DNA from: Hypoxylon rubiginosum
Taxonomy: Eukaryota > Ascomycota > Sordariomycetes > Xylariales > Hypoxylaceae
Length of the DNA stretch: 64,000 nt
Direction of reading: 5' to 3'
NCBI GenBank assembly: GCA_902806565.1
Contig: CADCXA010000055.1
Location: forward strand, 930,001-994,000
Shown here: positions 10,818 through 24,000 of the stretch, piece after piece
Position numbering within the stretch: the stretch's first letter is position 1
How the letters are laid out: each line of letters opens with the position of its first letter
Notes under the pieces: generated by a model
What the model saw: only the letters and a program-made list of their open reading frames with translations
Database searches by the model: none
What the model was told of the DNA's origin: nothing
Made by a program: the position numbers and the translations under genes

Positions 10818-11804
10818 GTTGAGAAGTGCTGAGAAGTAAAAAATATGGTAATAGCTAAAAGGGATGGTTTTGGTGTTCTAGGGATCTTGTTATCTACTTG
10901 AATACTGATCTGCCTTGTTAGAAAACTCGAAGAAATGCCAGCTTTTTATGCTCCGGTTTCAAGACCTATAGCCTATTCGCTCCAGCTTGTACTACCCATC
11001 TTGCCTTCAACCACCCCAAATATTGAGCGCCTCAGCGACACATTGCATCCCTTACTATGAGTTAAATACCCAATCGCGAATGCTGATTCTAGCTTGGTAT
11101 TGTAGATTGTTGCATTCAGCCGCCCTCGGGCACACCCTACCATTGTGGGATTCCGATCTCCCCTTTCCCGTGGTGCCTCTGAGCTGCAGTCAACGTACGT
11201 TGAATAGAATTTGCCTCTCATGTCAGACCGGTCCCCACTACTATCAAGACGACGATACACAAGAATAAGAAGAGAGGAAAGAGTGCAATGGTATATATTA
11301 AGTTTTGAACCTCATTGGACTGTCTATGATGAAAACATTTGAGGATTGATGAGGGCGTAAAAGTCGATCAACATTAGGCATTCAAAGCAGCCCCTAAAGT
11401 AACCTGGCATGGCAAGTCCAAGGTAACATGAAGCTTTAGTAATATCCATCTCAGCTCTCTATCGAGCTAATTGATCTTTGGAGTTATTGATATTGGAAGG
11501 TCTTCATGCACGCTTCCTTCAACGAGTCCCCACCTCCTTTATCGATGTGCCTTGATATCGAATGTGACATTCGTATTCGTCGTATCTGTCAAAAAATTCA
11601 CTTGATAATTGTCACACGTAAAGTAAATGCAAATTCGAAGCAGGTGGTGTGAAGTAAGTGACAATTAACGCATTCCCTTTCGACCTCGAAGGTACCGCTT
11701 CGCAGCACCATATGTAGGTCACCAGGAGTAAACTATCCCTAATCCAGCTCTAATCCCTTTCGTCCTCTGACACTTGGCAACTGGCAATCTTGGTGTTGTC
11801 AATG
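10818..11804. other. Gene-free intergenic stretch
   Basis: About 1 kb. Short open frames occur on both strands near 10.97-11.27 kb, but they overlap each other, lack domain features and have no splice context, so I see no gene here. Confidence 0.6.
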
Positions 11805-12572
11805 TTAGATAGCCAGATTAGCCATTGCTGCTCCTGCCCTCCGTTTTTTTGGGACGGGAACAGTCATGTACGCATTGTAGGTGCTGTACATCTTCAAAGC
11901 CGTCAAAAGGGCGACTGGTTGAAATTCCCCGCCCATCTCGTCCGTCGCGCCGCTGCCGCAGAGCTGAAAGTTGAAGGGCGGCTTTTTCTTGCCCAATCTG
12001 GTCACGGTAGCCCACACGGCCACGATCTCTTTGCCGTCGCTTGCCTCCCCGTGCTGACGCTCAGCACGCCCCCCGCCGACACCGCCTCCCGGGCCACAAC
12101 GTCGCATCCGCACCAGCTTGTACCCGTCGGCCTGCGGGTGGGGCTGAATGGAGTGGACTTCGCTGCCCTTGCTGTGGCGCCACTCAAAGGTCTCGATCCC
12201 GTATCCGATATGCATCTTGAATCTGAAAAAGGTGAGGGCGAGGCAGGTGTGTCTGGTCATGATGACGGTTGTCATCCGCTGTGTTATGAGATTCCGAACA
12301 GCGATCCAAATTTCCTCGTAACGTTCGGTCATCTCGATCGGCTTGCGAATCTCGCCCAGTAGGCGACCTTGTACAGACCCGCCGTCGTAGAGTGACAGAA
12401 GCGACGCTCGCTTCGGGAACTGGCTGTTGTTTTCCACCGTAAAGACATAGTTGTCGATGTCATTGCCCAAGTGGAAATTCAAAGAGTCCAAGTCTCGGTC
12501 TATTCCCGGGGGGAAGAATGCCTTCATGTCGAGAGTGTTACCGGTGGCCATCGTGGTGTTACCGTCAGCCAT
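11805..12572 (-). CDS. Hypothetical protein, 255 residues
   Basis: Single-exon frame with an ATG start at 12572. There is no signal peptide and no obvious membrane segment. The middle holds alternating strand-like segments (ETFEWRHSKGSEV, YKLVRM, KEIVAVWATVTR) and a C-terminal helix (QPVALLTALKMYSTYNAY) before a basic end (PKKRRAG). A glycine-rich linker lies near residue 160. I have a weak impression of the tubby C-terminal-like (LOR/LURP) beta-barrel type found in many lineage-specific fungal proteins, but no diagnostic motif supports it. The upstream DNA carries short GTGAG-type repeats, like those before the RNase H-like gene. It is a real gene judging by length and codon character; function unknown. 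Confidence 0.65.
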   Translation of the reverse strand: MADGNTTMATGNTLDMKAFFPPGIDRDLDSLNFHLGNDIDNYVFTVENNSQFPKRASLLSLYDGGSVQGRLLGEIRKPIEMTERYEEIWIAVRNLITQRMTTVIMTRHTCLALTFFRFKMHIGYGIETFEWRHSKGSEVHSIQPHPQADGYKLVRMRRCGPGGGVGGGRAERQHGEASDGKEIVAVWATVTRLGKKKPPFNFQLCGSGATDEMGGEFQPVALLTALKMYSTYNAYMTVPVPKKRRAGAAMANLAI

Positions 12573-12610
12573 CTTGGTGTTGCAACTAGTTGATCAAGTT
12601 GTTTGACTTC

Positions 12611-12644
12611 AGGTGGACAGCGACGTGAGGTGGACAGCGACGTG
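12611..12644. repeat. 17-bp perfect tandem duplication
   Basis: AGGTGGACAGCGACGTG occurs twice back to back, 40 bp upstream of the hypothetical gene on the minus strand, followed by looser GTGAGTCGAGGT repeats to about 12,690. Confidence 0.85.
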
Positions 12645-13045
12645 AGGGAGAGGGTGAGTCGAGGTGAATGGTGAGTCGAGGTAGATGATGAGTTGAAGGG
12701 GATGAAGTGAGTTCAGAAAGCGTAGATGTCCGTCGAGAGAATCAGTCGATTTGATCTACTGGAGGAGGTGTGAGGGGAAAAAAAGATTATGCTGGTTAAC
12801 ATGGCAGATATATATAGGTTTTCGGATTCCCGTTAGTGAAGAATATCGACCCATTGTTTCTATGCGAACACATTGTCTCCGCGAGGCAACAATGGAGAAT
12901 GGGATCTGTGCTCAAATTATATACCTTAGGAGAATAGGGAATGGTAATAAGATGGTGTCTACCTAAGATTATAGCAAACAGGTTTGCGATTTTCTTATAG
13001 TGGTTTACCTTGGGTATTTATATAGTGCGCTAAAAGTAAGACAAA
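12645..13045. other. Transition into AT-rich block
   Basis: No gene. Base composition falls from ordinary to almost pure A+T between about 12,960 and 13,046. No inverted repeat, tRNA or other clear boundary element was seen. Confidence 0.6.
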
Positions 13046-16000
13046 CAAATAAATAACAAACTATTATAAAACTAATTAATTAATAAAAGTTAAATTAATA
13101 TATTTAATTAAAATAATAATATATATTTAAAATATATTATTAAATTTTATTTATTAATAATATATATAATATTTATTTAAATATAAATAATAAATAATTT
13201 ATATAATATTTTATTATTTAATATTAACGAAATATTAAATTAAAATATAATTATATATTTTATTTATAATATATATTAATAAAAGTTAAATAATAAAATA
13301 TAAAATTAATATTATATATTTTATTAAATTAAATATAAATAAAAAATAATTAATATAATATTTTATTATTTAATATTAATAAAATTTAAAATTAAATTAA
13401 AATTATATATTTTATTTAAAATATATATTAATAAAAGTTAAATAATAAAATATAAAATTAATATTATATATTATATAAAATTAAATATAAATAATAAATA
13501 TTTTAATTAATATTTAATTATTTAATTTTAACGAATTTTAAAATTATATTAAAATTATATTTTTTTTTATAATATCTATTAATATAATAATAATAATAAA
13601 ATAGAAAAATAATATATTTAATAAATAAATAAAATTTATTATATAATAAAATTAATTAAAAATAAATAAATAATTTTATAATTAATATTAAATTATTTAA
13701 TATTAACTAAATTTAAAAAAATATTAAATTTAAATATTTTATATATAATATATATAAATATTATAATTATAATAAAATATAAATTTAATAATACTTATTA
13801 TATTAAATTAAATATAAATAATTAATATATAAAATAATATTTAATTATTTAATATTAATAATTTTTAAAAGTATAATAAATTAATAAATTTTATTTATAA
13901 TATATATAAATATAATAATAATAATAAAATATAAACTTAATAATATATAATAAGTTAAATTAAATATAAATAATAAATATATATATTAATATTTAATTAT
14001 TTAATATTAACGAAATTTTAAAATATATTATTTTATTTTATTTTATTTATAATATATATAAATATAATAATAATAATAAAATATAAAATTAATAAAAAAT
14101 AATATATTTAATTATATATAATTAATAAATATATAAATTAATATTTAATTATTTAATATTAATAAAACTTAAATTTTAATTAACGTTTTATATTTTTTTT
14201 ATAATATAAATTAATTAAATTTAAATAATAAAATATAAAATTAATAATATATATTATATTTAATTATATATAAATAATAAATATTTTATTAAATATTTTA
14301 TTATTTAATATTAATAAAATAAAACATTAAATTAAAATTTTATATTTTATTTATAATTTATTTTTATTAAATTCTAATAATAAAATATAAAATTAATAAT
14401 ATATATTATATTAAGTTAAATATAAATAATTAATATATAAAGTAAAATTTAATTATTTAATATTAATAATTTTTAAAAGTATTTTAAATTTATATATTTT
14501 ATATATATTATATATAAATATAATAATTATAATAAAATATAAAATTAATAATATAAAATAAATTAAATTATATATAAATAATAGATATATATATAAATAT
14601 AATAATAATAAAATATATTAAATTTAATTAAATATAAATAATAAATATAAATAAAATAATAATAATAAAATATAAAATTAATAAAATATAATAAATTAAA
14701 TGAAATATAAATAATAAATATATAAATTAATATTTAATTATTTAATACTAATAAAACTCTAATTTTATTTAATATTTTTATTTTTATTTATATTATATAT
14801 TTATAAAATTTAAATAATAAAATATAAAATTAATAATATATATTATATTTAATTAAATATCAATAATATTTTTTTATTTAATATTAAAGAAATTTAAAGT
14901 TAAATTAAAATTATATATTATATTTATAATTTATTTTTATTAAAATTTAATAATACAAATTTTAATAAATATTTAATTATTTAATATTAACTAAATTTTA
15001 AATTATATTATAATTAAATATTTTATTTATAGTATTTATAAATATTATTAATATATATTATATTAAATTAAATAGAAATAATAAATATATAAAATATTAT
15101 TATATTATTTAATACTAATAAAATTTAAATTTATATTTAAGTAATATATTTTATTTAAAATATATATTAATAATATTATAATAATAAAATAAAAGTTTAA
15201 TAATATATATTATATAAAACTAAATATAAATAATATATATTTTATTTATATTTTAATTATTTAATATTAACGGAATTTAAATTAATATTTAAAAAATATA
15301 TTTTATATAAAATATATATTAATAATATTATAAAAATAAACTATAAATTAAAAATATATATTATATAAAATTAAATATAAATAATAAATATATTATTTAT
15401 TATTTAATTATTTAATATTAATAAATTTTTAAATTATATTAATAATATATATAAAAAGAAACTAAATATAAATAATAAATTATTTAATTAATATTTAATT
15501 ATTTAATATTAATAATATTAAAAATTATATTAATTTTATTTTTTTATTTATAATATATATAAATATAATAATAATAATAAATTATAGAAATAATAATATA
15601 TATTAAATAAAATTAAATATAAATAATAAATATATAAAGTTATATTTAATTATTTAATATTAAAAAATATTAAATTTTTATTAAATTTATAGATTTTATT
15701 ATAATATATATAAATATTATAATAATAAAAGAATTAAAAAATTAATAATATAATATAAATTAAATAAAATATAAATAATAAATAATTAAATTAAAATTAT
15801 AAATTTTATTTATATTATATATTAATAAATGTTTAATAATAAAATATAAAATTAAATATAAATAACATATATTATAATTAAATTATAAATATTTAATATT
15901 AAAAAAAATAAAATTTTAAATTTTATTTATAATATATATAAATAAATATATAATAATATAATATAAATATAATAAGAAATTAGAAAATAAATTAAATATA

Positions 16001-19000
16001 AATAATAAATATTATAATTAATATTTAATTATTTAATATTAATAAAATTTAAAGAAAATATTAAATTTATATATTTTATATATAATATATATATATAATA
16101 TAATTATAATAAAATATAAAATTAGTAATATTTATTATTTTAAATTAAATATAAATAATTAATATTTAAAATAATATTTTAATTATTTAATATTAACGAA
16201 ATATAAAATTATATTAAAATTATATATTTTATTTATAATATATATTAATAATATTATAATAATAAAATATAAAATTAATAATATATAATATATAAAACTA
16301 AATATAAATAATAAATATTTTATTTATTATTTAATTATTTAATATTAAAAGAGTTTAAAGTTATATTTAAATAAAATATTTTATTTATAATATATATTAA
16401 TAATATAATAATAATAAACTATAAAATTAATAATATATATTATATAAAATTAAATATAAATAATAAATATATTATTTATTATTTAATTATTTAATATAAA
16501 CGAAACTTTAAATTATATTAATATTATATATATTATTAAAAACATATATTAATAATATTATAATAAATAAATATAATAATAAAAATAAAATATAAAATTA
16601 ACTTATTTAATTAAAAAAATTAAAAAATAAAAGAAATATAAAATAAATTTAAATTTAAGTTTTATATTTTTTAATTATAATAATTATTTATAAAACTAAT
16701 TATATCTATTAATTAAATTTAATATAAATAAATAATATATAAATAAAAATTTAATTATTTAATATTAATAAAACTTTAAAATATATTATTATTTTATATT
16801 TTATTTATAATATATTTTTATTATATTTTAATATTTAAATATAAAATTAATATTATAAATAAGTTAAATTTAAATATAAATAATAAATAATTTAGATAAT
16901 ATTTTATTATTTAATATTAATAATATATAAAATAAAATTAAAGTTATATATTTTATTTAAAATATATATAAATAAAGTTTTAATAATAAATTATAAAATT
17001 AATATTATATATTATATTAAATTAAATATAAATAATAAATAATATAATTATTAATTAATTATTTTATATTAAATAAATTAATAATTAAATTTAACTTATT
17101 TATTATTTTTTTAATATATATTAAAAATATTATAATAATAAAATATAACATTAATAAAATATAAATAGTAAATATTTAAAATAATATTTAATTAATTATT
17201 ATTAATATAATTAAAAAATAAATTAATAATTTATATTTTATTTATTATTTATTATTTAATAATTATAATAATAAATTATAAAATAAATAATATATATAAA
17301 ATTAAGTTAAATATAAATAATAAATATTTTTATTAAACTTTAATTATTTAATATTAATATAATATATTTCTAATATAATATATATATTAATAAGAAAAAG
17401 AATTAAATATAAAATTAATAATAAATATTTTAATTAATTTTTAATTATTTATTATTAATAATACTTTATATTATATTAATATTATATATTTTATTTATAA
17501 TATATATAAATATAATAATAATAATAATTTATTAAATTAATAATATATAATAAGGTTAATTAAAAAAAAATTATAAATATATATATTAATATTTAATTAT
17601 TTAATATTAATGAAATTTAAAACTATATTAAAATAAAATATTTTATTTATAATATATATAAATATAATAATAATTATAAATTATAAAAATAATAATATAT
17701 ATTAAATAAAGTTAAATATAAATAATAAATATAGAAATTAATATTTAATTATATAATATTAATAAAACTTAAAATTAAATTAATATTTTATATTTAATTT
17801 ATAATATATTTTAGTAAATATTTAATAATAAAATATAAAAATAATAATTTATATTAAATTAAATTAAGTATAAATATAAAATATATAAATTAATATATAA
17901 TTATTTAATATTACCGAAACTTAAAGTTATATTAATATTATATATATTTATTATAATATATATATTTATAATAATAATAATAAAATATAATATTAATAAT
18001 ATAAAAAAGTTTAATAAAATATAAATAAATATATTAATATTTAATATTTAATATTTTAATAATAAAATATATAAATATAATAATAATAATAAAATATAAT
18101 ATTAATAATATATAATATATTAATTTAAATATAAAATATAAAAAAGAAATTTAAATTTTTAATTATTTAATATTAATAGAATTTAAAAATATATTAAATT
18201 TAAACATTTTATTTTTAATATATATAAATATAATATTATAAATAAAAAAGTAAAAATAAATATATATAATAAATTAATAAAATATAAATAATAATTATTA
18301 AAATTAATATTTAATTATTTAATATTAAAATAATTAAAATTAAAATTAAAATTTAATATTTTATTTATAATATATCTTTATTAAATTTTAATAATAAAAT
18401 ATAAAATTATTAATATATATTATATTTCTTTAAATATAAATAATAAATAATTTATATAATAATTTATTATTTAATATTAATAAAGTTTTATATTAAATTA
18501 AAATTATATATTTTATTTATAATATATAATAATAAAAATTTAAAAATAAAATATAAAATTAATATTATATAATTTATTAAATTAAATATAAATAAAAATT
18601 AATTAATAATATATATTATATAATATTAAATATAAATAATAAATCGTATAATTAAACTTTTATTATTTAATATTGAATAAAATTAATTTTAAATTATAAT
18701 TTTATATTTTATTTATAATATACTTAAATATATATTTTATAATAAAATATAATATTAATTATATTTATTATATTAATTAAATATAAATAATAAATATATA
18801 TAAAAAATATTTAATTATATTATATTAATAAATATTATAATAATAAAGAAATATAAATTAAATAAATAATAAATATTTTAATTAATATTTATTTATTTAA
18901 TATTAATAAAATTTAATAAATATAATAAATATATAAATTTAAAAATAATATTAAATTAAATAAATTATAAATAATAAATTAAAAAATTAATATTTAATTA

Positions 19001-19437
19001 TTTATTATTAATAAAATATAAAGTTAAATTAACCCTTTATATTTCTATTTTTTTATAGTTTTATTAGATTTTTATATTTAAATATAAAATTAATAATATA
19101 TAATATATTTAATTATTTAATATTAATAAAATATAAAGTTATATTAAATTTAAATATTTTATTTATAATATATATAAAACGTATTTAATAATAAAACTTA
19201 AAATTAAATTAAAATTATATATTTAACTTAAATATAAATAATAAATAATTTTATAAAAATTTAATTATTTAAAAGTTAATTTAATTTAAATAAAGATTTA
19301 AGTTTAATATTTTATTTATAATATACTTTTATTATATGTTAATAATAAAACATAAAATTAATAATATATATTATATTTATTTAAATATAAATAATAAATA
19401 ATTTATATAATATTTTATTATTTAATATTAACGAAGT

Positions 19438-19770
19438 TTTAAATTAATTAATAATTATATATTTTATTTATAATATATATTAATAATAGTTCAATAATAA
19501 AATATAAAATTAATAATTATTATTATATTAAATTAAATATAAATAATAATAAATATATATAATATTTTATTATTTAATATTAATAAAATCTTAATTTAAA
19601 ATATAAGTATATATTTTATTTATAATATATATTAATAATAGTTTAATAATAAAATATAAAATTAATAATTATTATTATATTAAATTAAATATAAATAATA
19701 ATAAATATATATAATATTTTATTATTTAATATTAATAAAATCTTAATTTAAAATATAAGTATATATTTTA
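19438..19770. repeat. Two nearly identical adjacent satellite A monomers
   Basis: The segment around 19,585-19,736 repeats almost base for base 152 bp further on (19,737 onward), including the uncommon string AAAATCTTAATTTAAAATAT. Other neighbours in the array differ at many sites, so this pair looks recently duplicated or homogenised. Confidence 0.75.
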
Positions 19771-19875
19771 TTTATAATATATATTAATAAAGGTTTAATA
19801 ATAAAATATAAAATTAATATTATATATTTAATTAAATTAAAAATAAATAAAATAATATTAATATAATATTTTATT

Positions 19876-21040
19876 ATTAAAGTTAAGTTTTTAAAGTTTT
19901 AACTATAACTTTAATTATAAGGTTTATAATATATATAATAAATTTTACGTTTTATATTAATTTAAATCTTTATTTTATTTTGATATTATATATTTAAGTA
20001 TTTATTTTTAAACTTACTTTAAATTATAATATTTAATATTTACTTTTTAAATTTAAATTTATTATTTTTTATACCTTAAAATTAATTTAATTTTATTTTT
20101 AATAAAAAGGAGTTTAATTAATAAATTAGTTAAAATATTTTTATTATAAGATATATAATTTTTTTATATTTTAAAATAATAAGTATTTTAATATATTTTT
20201 TATATATATTAATATTAAAACTTAAAATTAACAATATATTAATATAAATATTATAATTATTATATTAATAAAATTAACTTATTTTTTTATTAATAAGTTA
20301 TTAATATTATTATATTTTTTAACTTATTAATATATAAATCCTATAAAAATCCTTATATAAATTTTTATAAAAATTTTTATAAGATTTTATATTAATATAT
20401 TTATAAAGTAAGTTTATTAATAAATATTTTAATAATTTATTAATATTAACAACTAATTTTTTTATTAAACTTATTATTATATTTAAAAAGTTTTAATTTA
20501 TAGATTTATATATATAAATTTAAAATATAAATCTATAAAAATATTTATATAGTTTTTTAGCTTTTTAACTTTTTTTATTTTTATTTTAATTGTTAATATA
20601 ATATGAACTTATTAAATAATTAAAATATATATATATATAAAATATTAAAAGAAAATTTAAAACTTAATTATAAAATAATAATAAAAGTTATTTATTTATA
20701 TATTTAAAGCTTATATAATTATTTATATAATCGTGGTTATTTTATATAATATTATATATTAATTTTTTTATATAAAAATTATTATAATTAAACTTTTCTT
20801 ATAAAATAATAAAAATAATTATTTTTATAATACTTTTAAATACCACCTTTTTTATTAAAATTCAAAATTAAAAAAAAAATATTAAAGTTAAGTTTTTAAA
20901 GTTTTAATTATAACTTTAATTATAAAATTTATAATATATATAATAAAATTTATATTTTATATTAATTTAAATCTTTATTTTATTTTTATTATATCACTTA
21001 AAACTTTTATTTTTAAACTTATTTTAAATTATAATATTTA
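19876..21040. mobile_element. Decayed LTR-like element inserted in satellite A
   Basis: A 160-bp direct repeat (19,876-20,035 and 20,881-21,040, constant offset of 1,005 bp, no gaps) brackets about 845 bp of non-satellite AT-rich DNA. The satellite pattern stops at the left edge and resumes at the right edge. A possible 5-bp target duplication TTATT lies at 19,871-19,875 and 21,041-21,045, though such a string is weak evidence in this composition. No reading frame survives. Size and structure suit a small non-autonomous LTR element or a heavily mutated deletion derivative. Confidence 0.6.
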
Positions 21041-24000
21041 TTATTTAATATTAATAAAATATATTATTAAAAAAAAATTATATATTTTATTTAAAATATA
21101 TATTAATAAAAGTTTAATAATAAAATACAAAATTAATAAAACTTATTATATTAAATTAAATATAAATAATTAATATATAAAATAATTTTTAATTATTTAA
21201 TATTAAAGATTTTTAAAAGTATAATAAATTAATAGATTTTATTTATAATATATATAAATAAAATAATAATAATAAAATATAAATTTAATAATATATAATA
21301 AATTAAATTAAATATAAATAATAAATATATATATTAATATTTAATTATTTAATATTAACGAAATTTTAAATTATATTAATTTTCTTTATTTTATTTATAA
21401 TATATATAAATATAATAATAATAATAAAATATAAAATTAAAAAAAAATAATATATTTAATTAAATATAAATAATAAATATATAAATTAATATTCAGTAAT
21501 TTAATATTAATAAAACTTAAAATTTAATTAACATTTTATATTTTTTTTATAATATAAATTAATTAAATTTAAATAATAAAATATAAAATTAATAATATAT
21601 ATTATATTTAATTATATATAAATAATAAATATTTTATTAAATATTTCTTTATTTAATATTAATAAAAGAAATTTAAAATAAAAGTTTATATTTTATTTAA
21701 ATTTATTTTTATTAAAGTTTAATAATAAAATATAAAATTAATAATATATATTATATTTAATTAAATATAAATAATATATATTTAATTAAAATATTAATTA
21801 TTAATAAAAGAAAATTAAAATTAAAATTAAAGTTTTATATTTTATTTATAATATATATAAATATTATAATTATAATAAAATATAAAATTAATAATATATA
21901 TTATATTAAATTAAATATAAATAATTAATATATAAAATAAAATTTAATTATTTAATATTAATAATCTTTTAAAGTATTTTAAATTTATAGATTTTATATA
22001 TATTAAATATAAATATAATAATTATTATAAAATATAAAATTAATAATATATAATAAATTAAATTAAATTAAATATAAATAATTAATATTTAATATATTAT
22101 TTAATTGTTTAATATTAACGATTTTTAAAAAGTTATTAAATTTATAAATTTTATATATAATATATATAAATATAATAATAATAATAAATTATAAAAATAA
22201 TAATATATATTAAATAAAATTAAATATAAATAGTAAATATATAAATTAATATTTAATTATATAATAAAACATATAAATAAATTAAAGTAAATATAAATAA
22301 TAAATTTATAAATTAATATATAATTATTTAATATTAACGAATTTTAAAATTATATTAAATTAATAAATTTTATTTATAATAAATATAAATATAATAATAA
22401 TAATAAAATATAATATTAATAATATATAATAAATTAATTTAAATATAAATTATAAAAAAGATTTATATTTTTAATTATTTAATATTTATAGAATTTAAAG
22501 ATATATTAAATTTAAATATTTTATTTTTAATATATATAAATATAATATTATAAATATAAAATAAAAATATGTAATATATAATAAATTAATATAATATAAA
22601 TAATAAATATTTAAATTAATATTATATTAATATTATATATTGTATTTATTATATATAAAAATAATATTATAATAATAAACTTTTAAATTAAATTAAAACT
22701 ATATATTTAAGTTAAATATAAATAATAAATATTTTTATAAAAGTTTAATTATTTAATATTAAAATAATTAAAATTAAAATTTAAATTTAATATTTTATTT
22801 ATAATATATTGTTATTAAATTTCAATAATAAAATATAAAATTAATAATATAAATAATATTTATTTAATTATAAATAATAAATATTTATATAATATTTTAT
22901 TATTTAATATTAACGAAACTTTAAATTAAAATATAATTATATATTTTATTTATAATATATATTATTATAAGTTTAATAATAAAATATAAAATTAAATATA
23001 AATAATAAATATTTTAACTAATATTTAATTATTTAATTTTAATAAAGTTTAAAATTTTATTAAAATTATATTTTCTTTTATAATATATATTAATATAATA
23101 AAAATAATAAAATAAAAAAATAATTTAATTAATAAAATAAAAAGGTTTATATTATATAATAAAATATAATAAAAATAAATAAATAATTTTATAATTAATC
23201 TTTAATTATTTAATATTAATAAGGTTTAAAAAAATATTAAGTTTATATATTTTATTATTTAATATTAACGATTTTTAAAAGTATAATAAATTAATAGATT
23301 TTATTTATAATATATATAAATATAATAATAATAATAAAATATAAACTTAGTAATATAAAATAGATTAAATTAAAAATAAATAATAAATATATAAATTAAT
23401 ATTTAATTATTTAATATTAATGAAATATAAATTTAAATTAAATCTTTTTATTTTATTTATAGTATATATAAATTTAATAATAATAATAAAATATAAAATT
23501 AATAAAAGATAATGAATTTAACTAAATATAAAAAATAAATATATATATTAATATTTAATTATTGAATATTAATAAACTTAAATTTTAATTAACGTTTTAT
23601 ATTTTCTTAATAATATAAATTAATTAAACTTAAATAATAAAATACAAAATTAATAATATATATTTTAATTAAAATATATATTATTAATATAAAATAAATT
23701 AAAATTAAAATTAAAGTTTTATATTTTATATAAAATATATATAAATAAAATAATAATAATATAATATAAAAAAAAAAATTCTAAATTAAATTAAATTAAA
23801 TTAAATATAAATAATTAATATTATAAATAAATTTATAAATTTTATATATAATATATATAAATATTATAATTATAAATAATATAAACTTAATAATATTAAT
23901 TATATTTTATTATTTAATATTAACGATTTTAAAAATATATTAAGTTTATAAATTTTATTTATAATATATATATATATAATAATATTAATAAAATATAAAT

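Noticed and set aside
11790..12362. 190-codon plus-strand frame opposite the hypothetical protein
   Set aside because: It lies wholly antisense to the better supported minus-strand gene and shows no coherent features.
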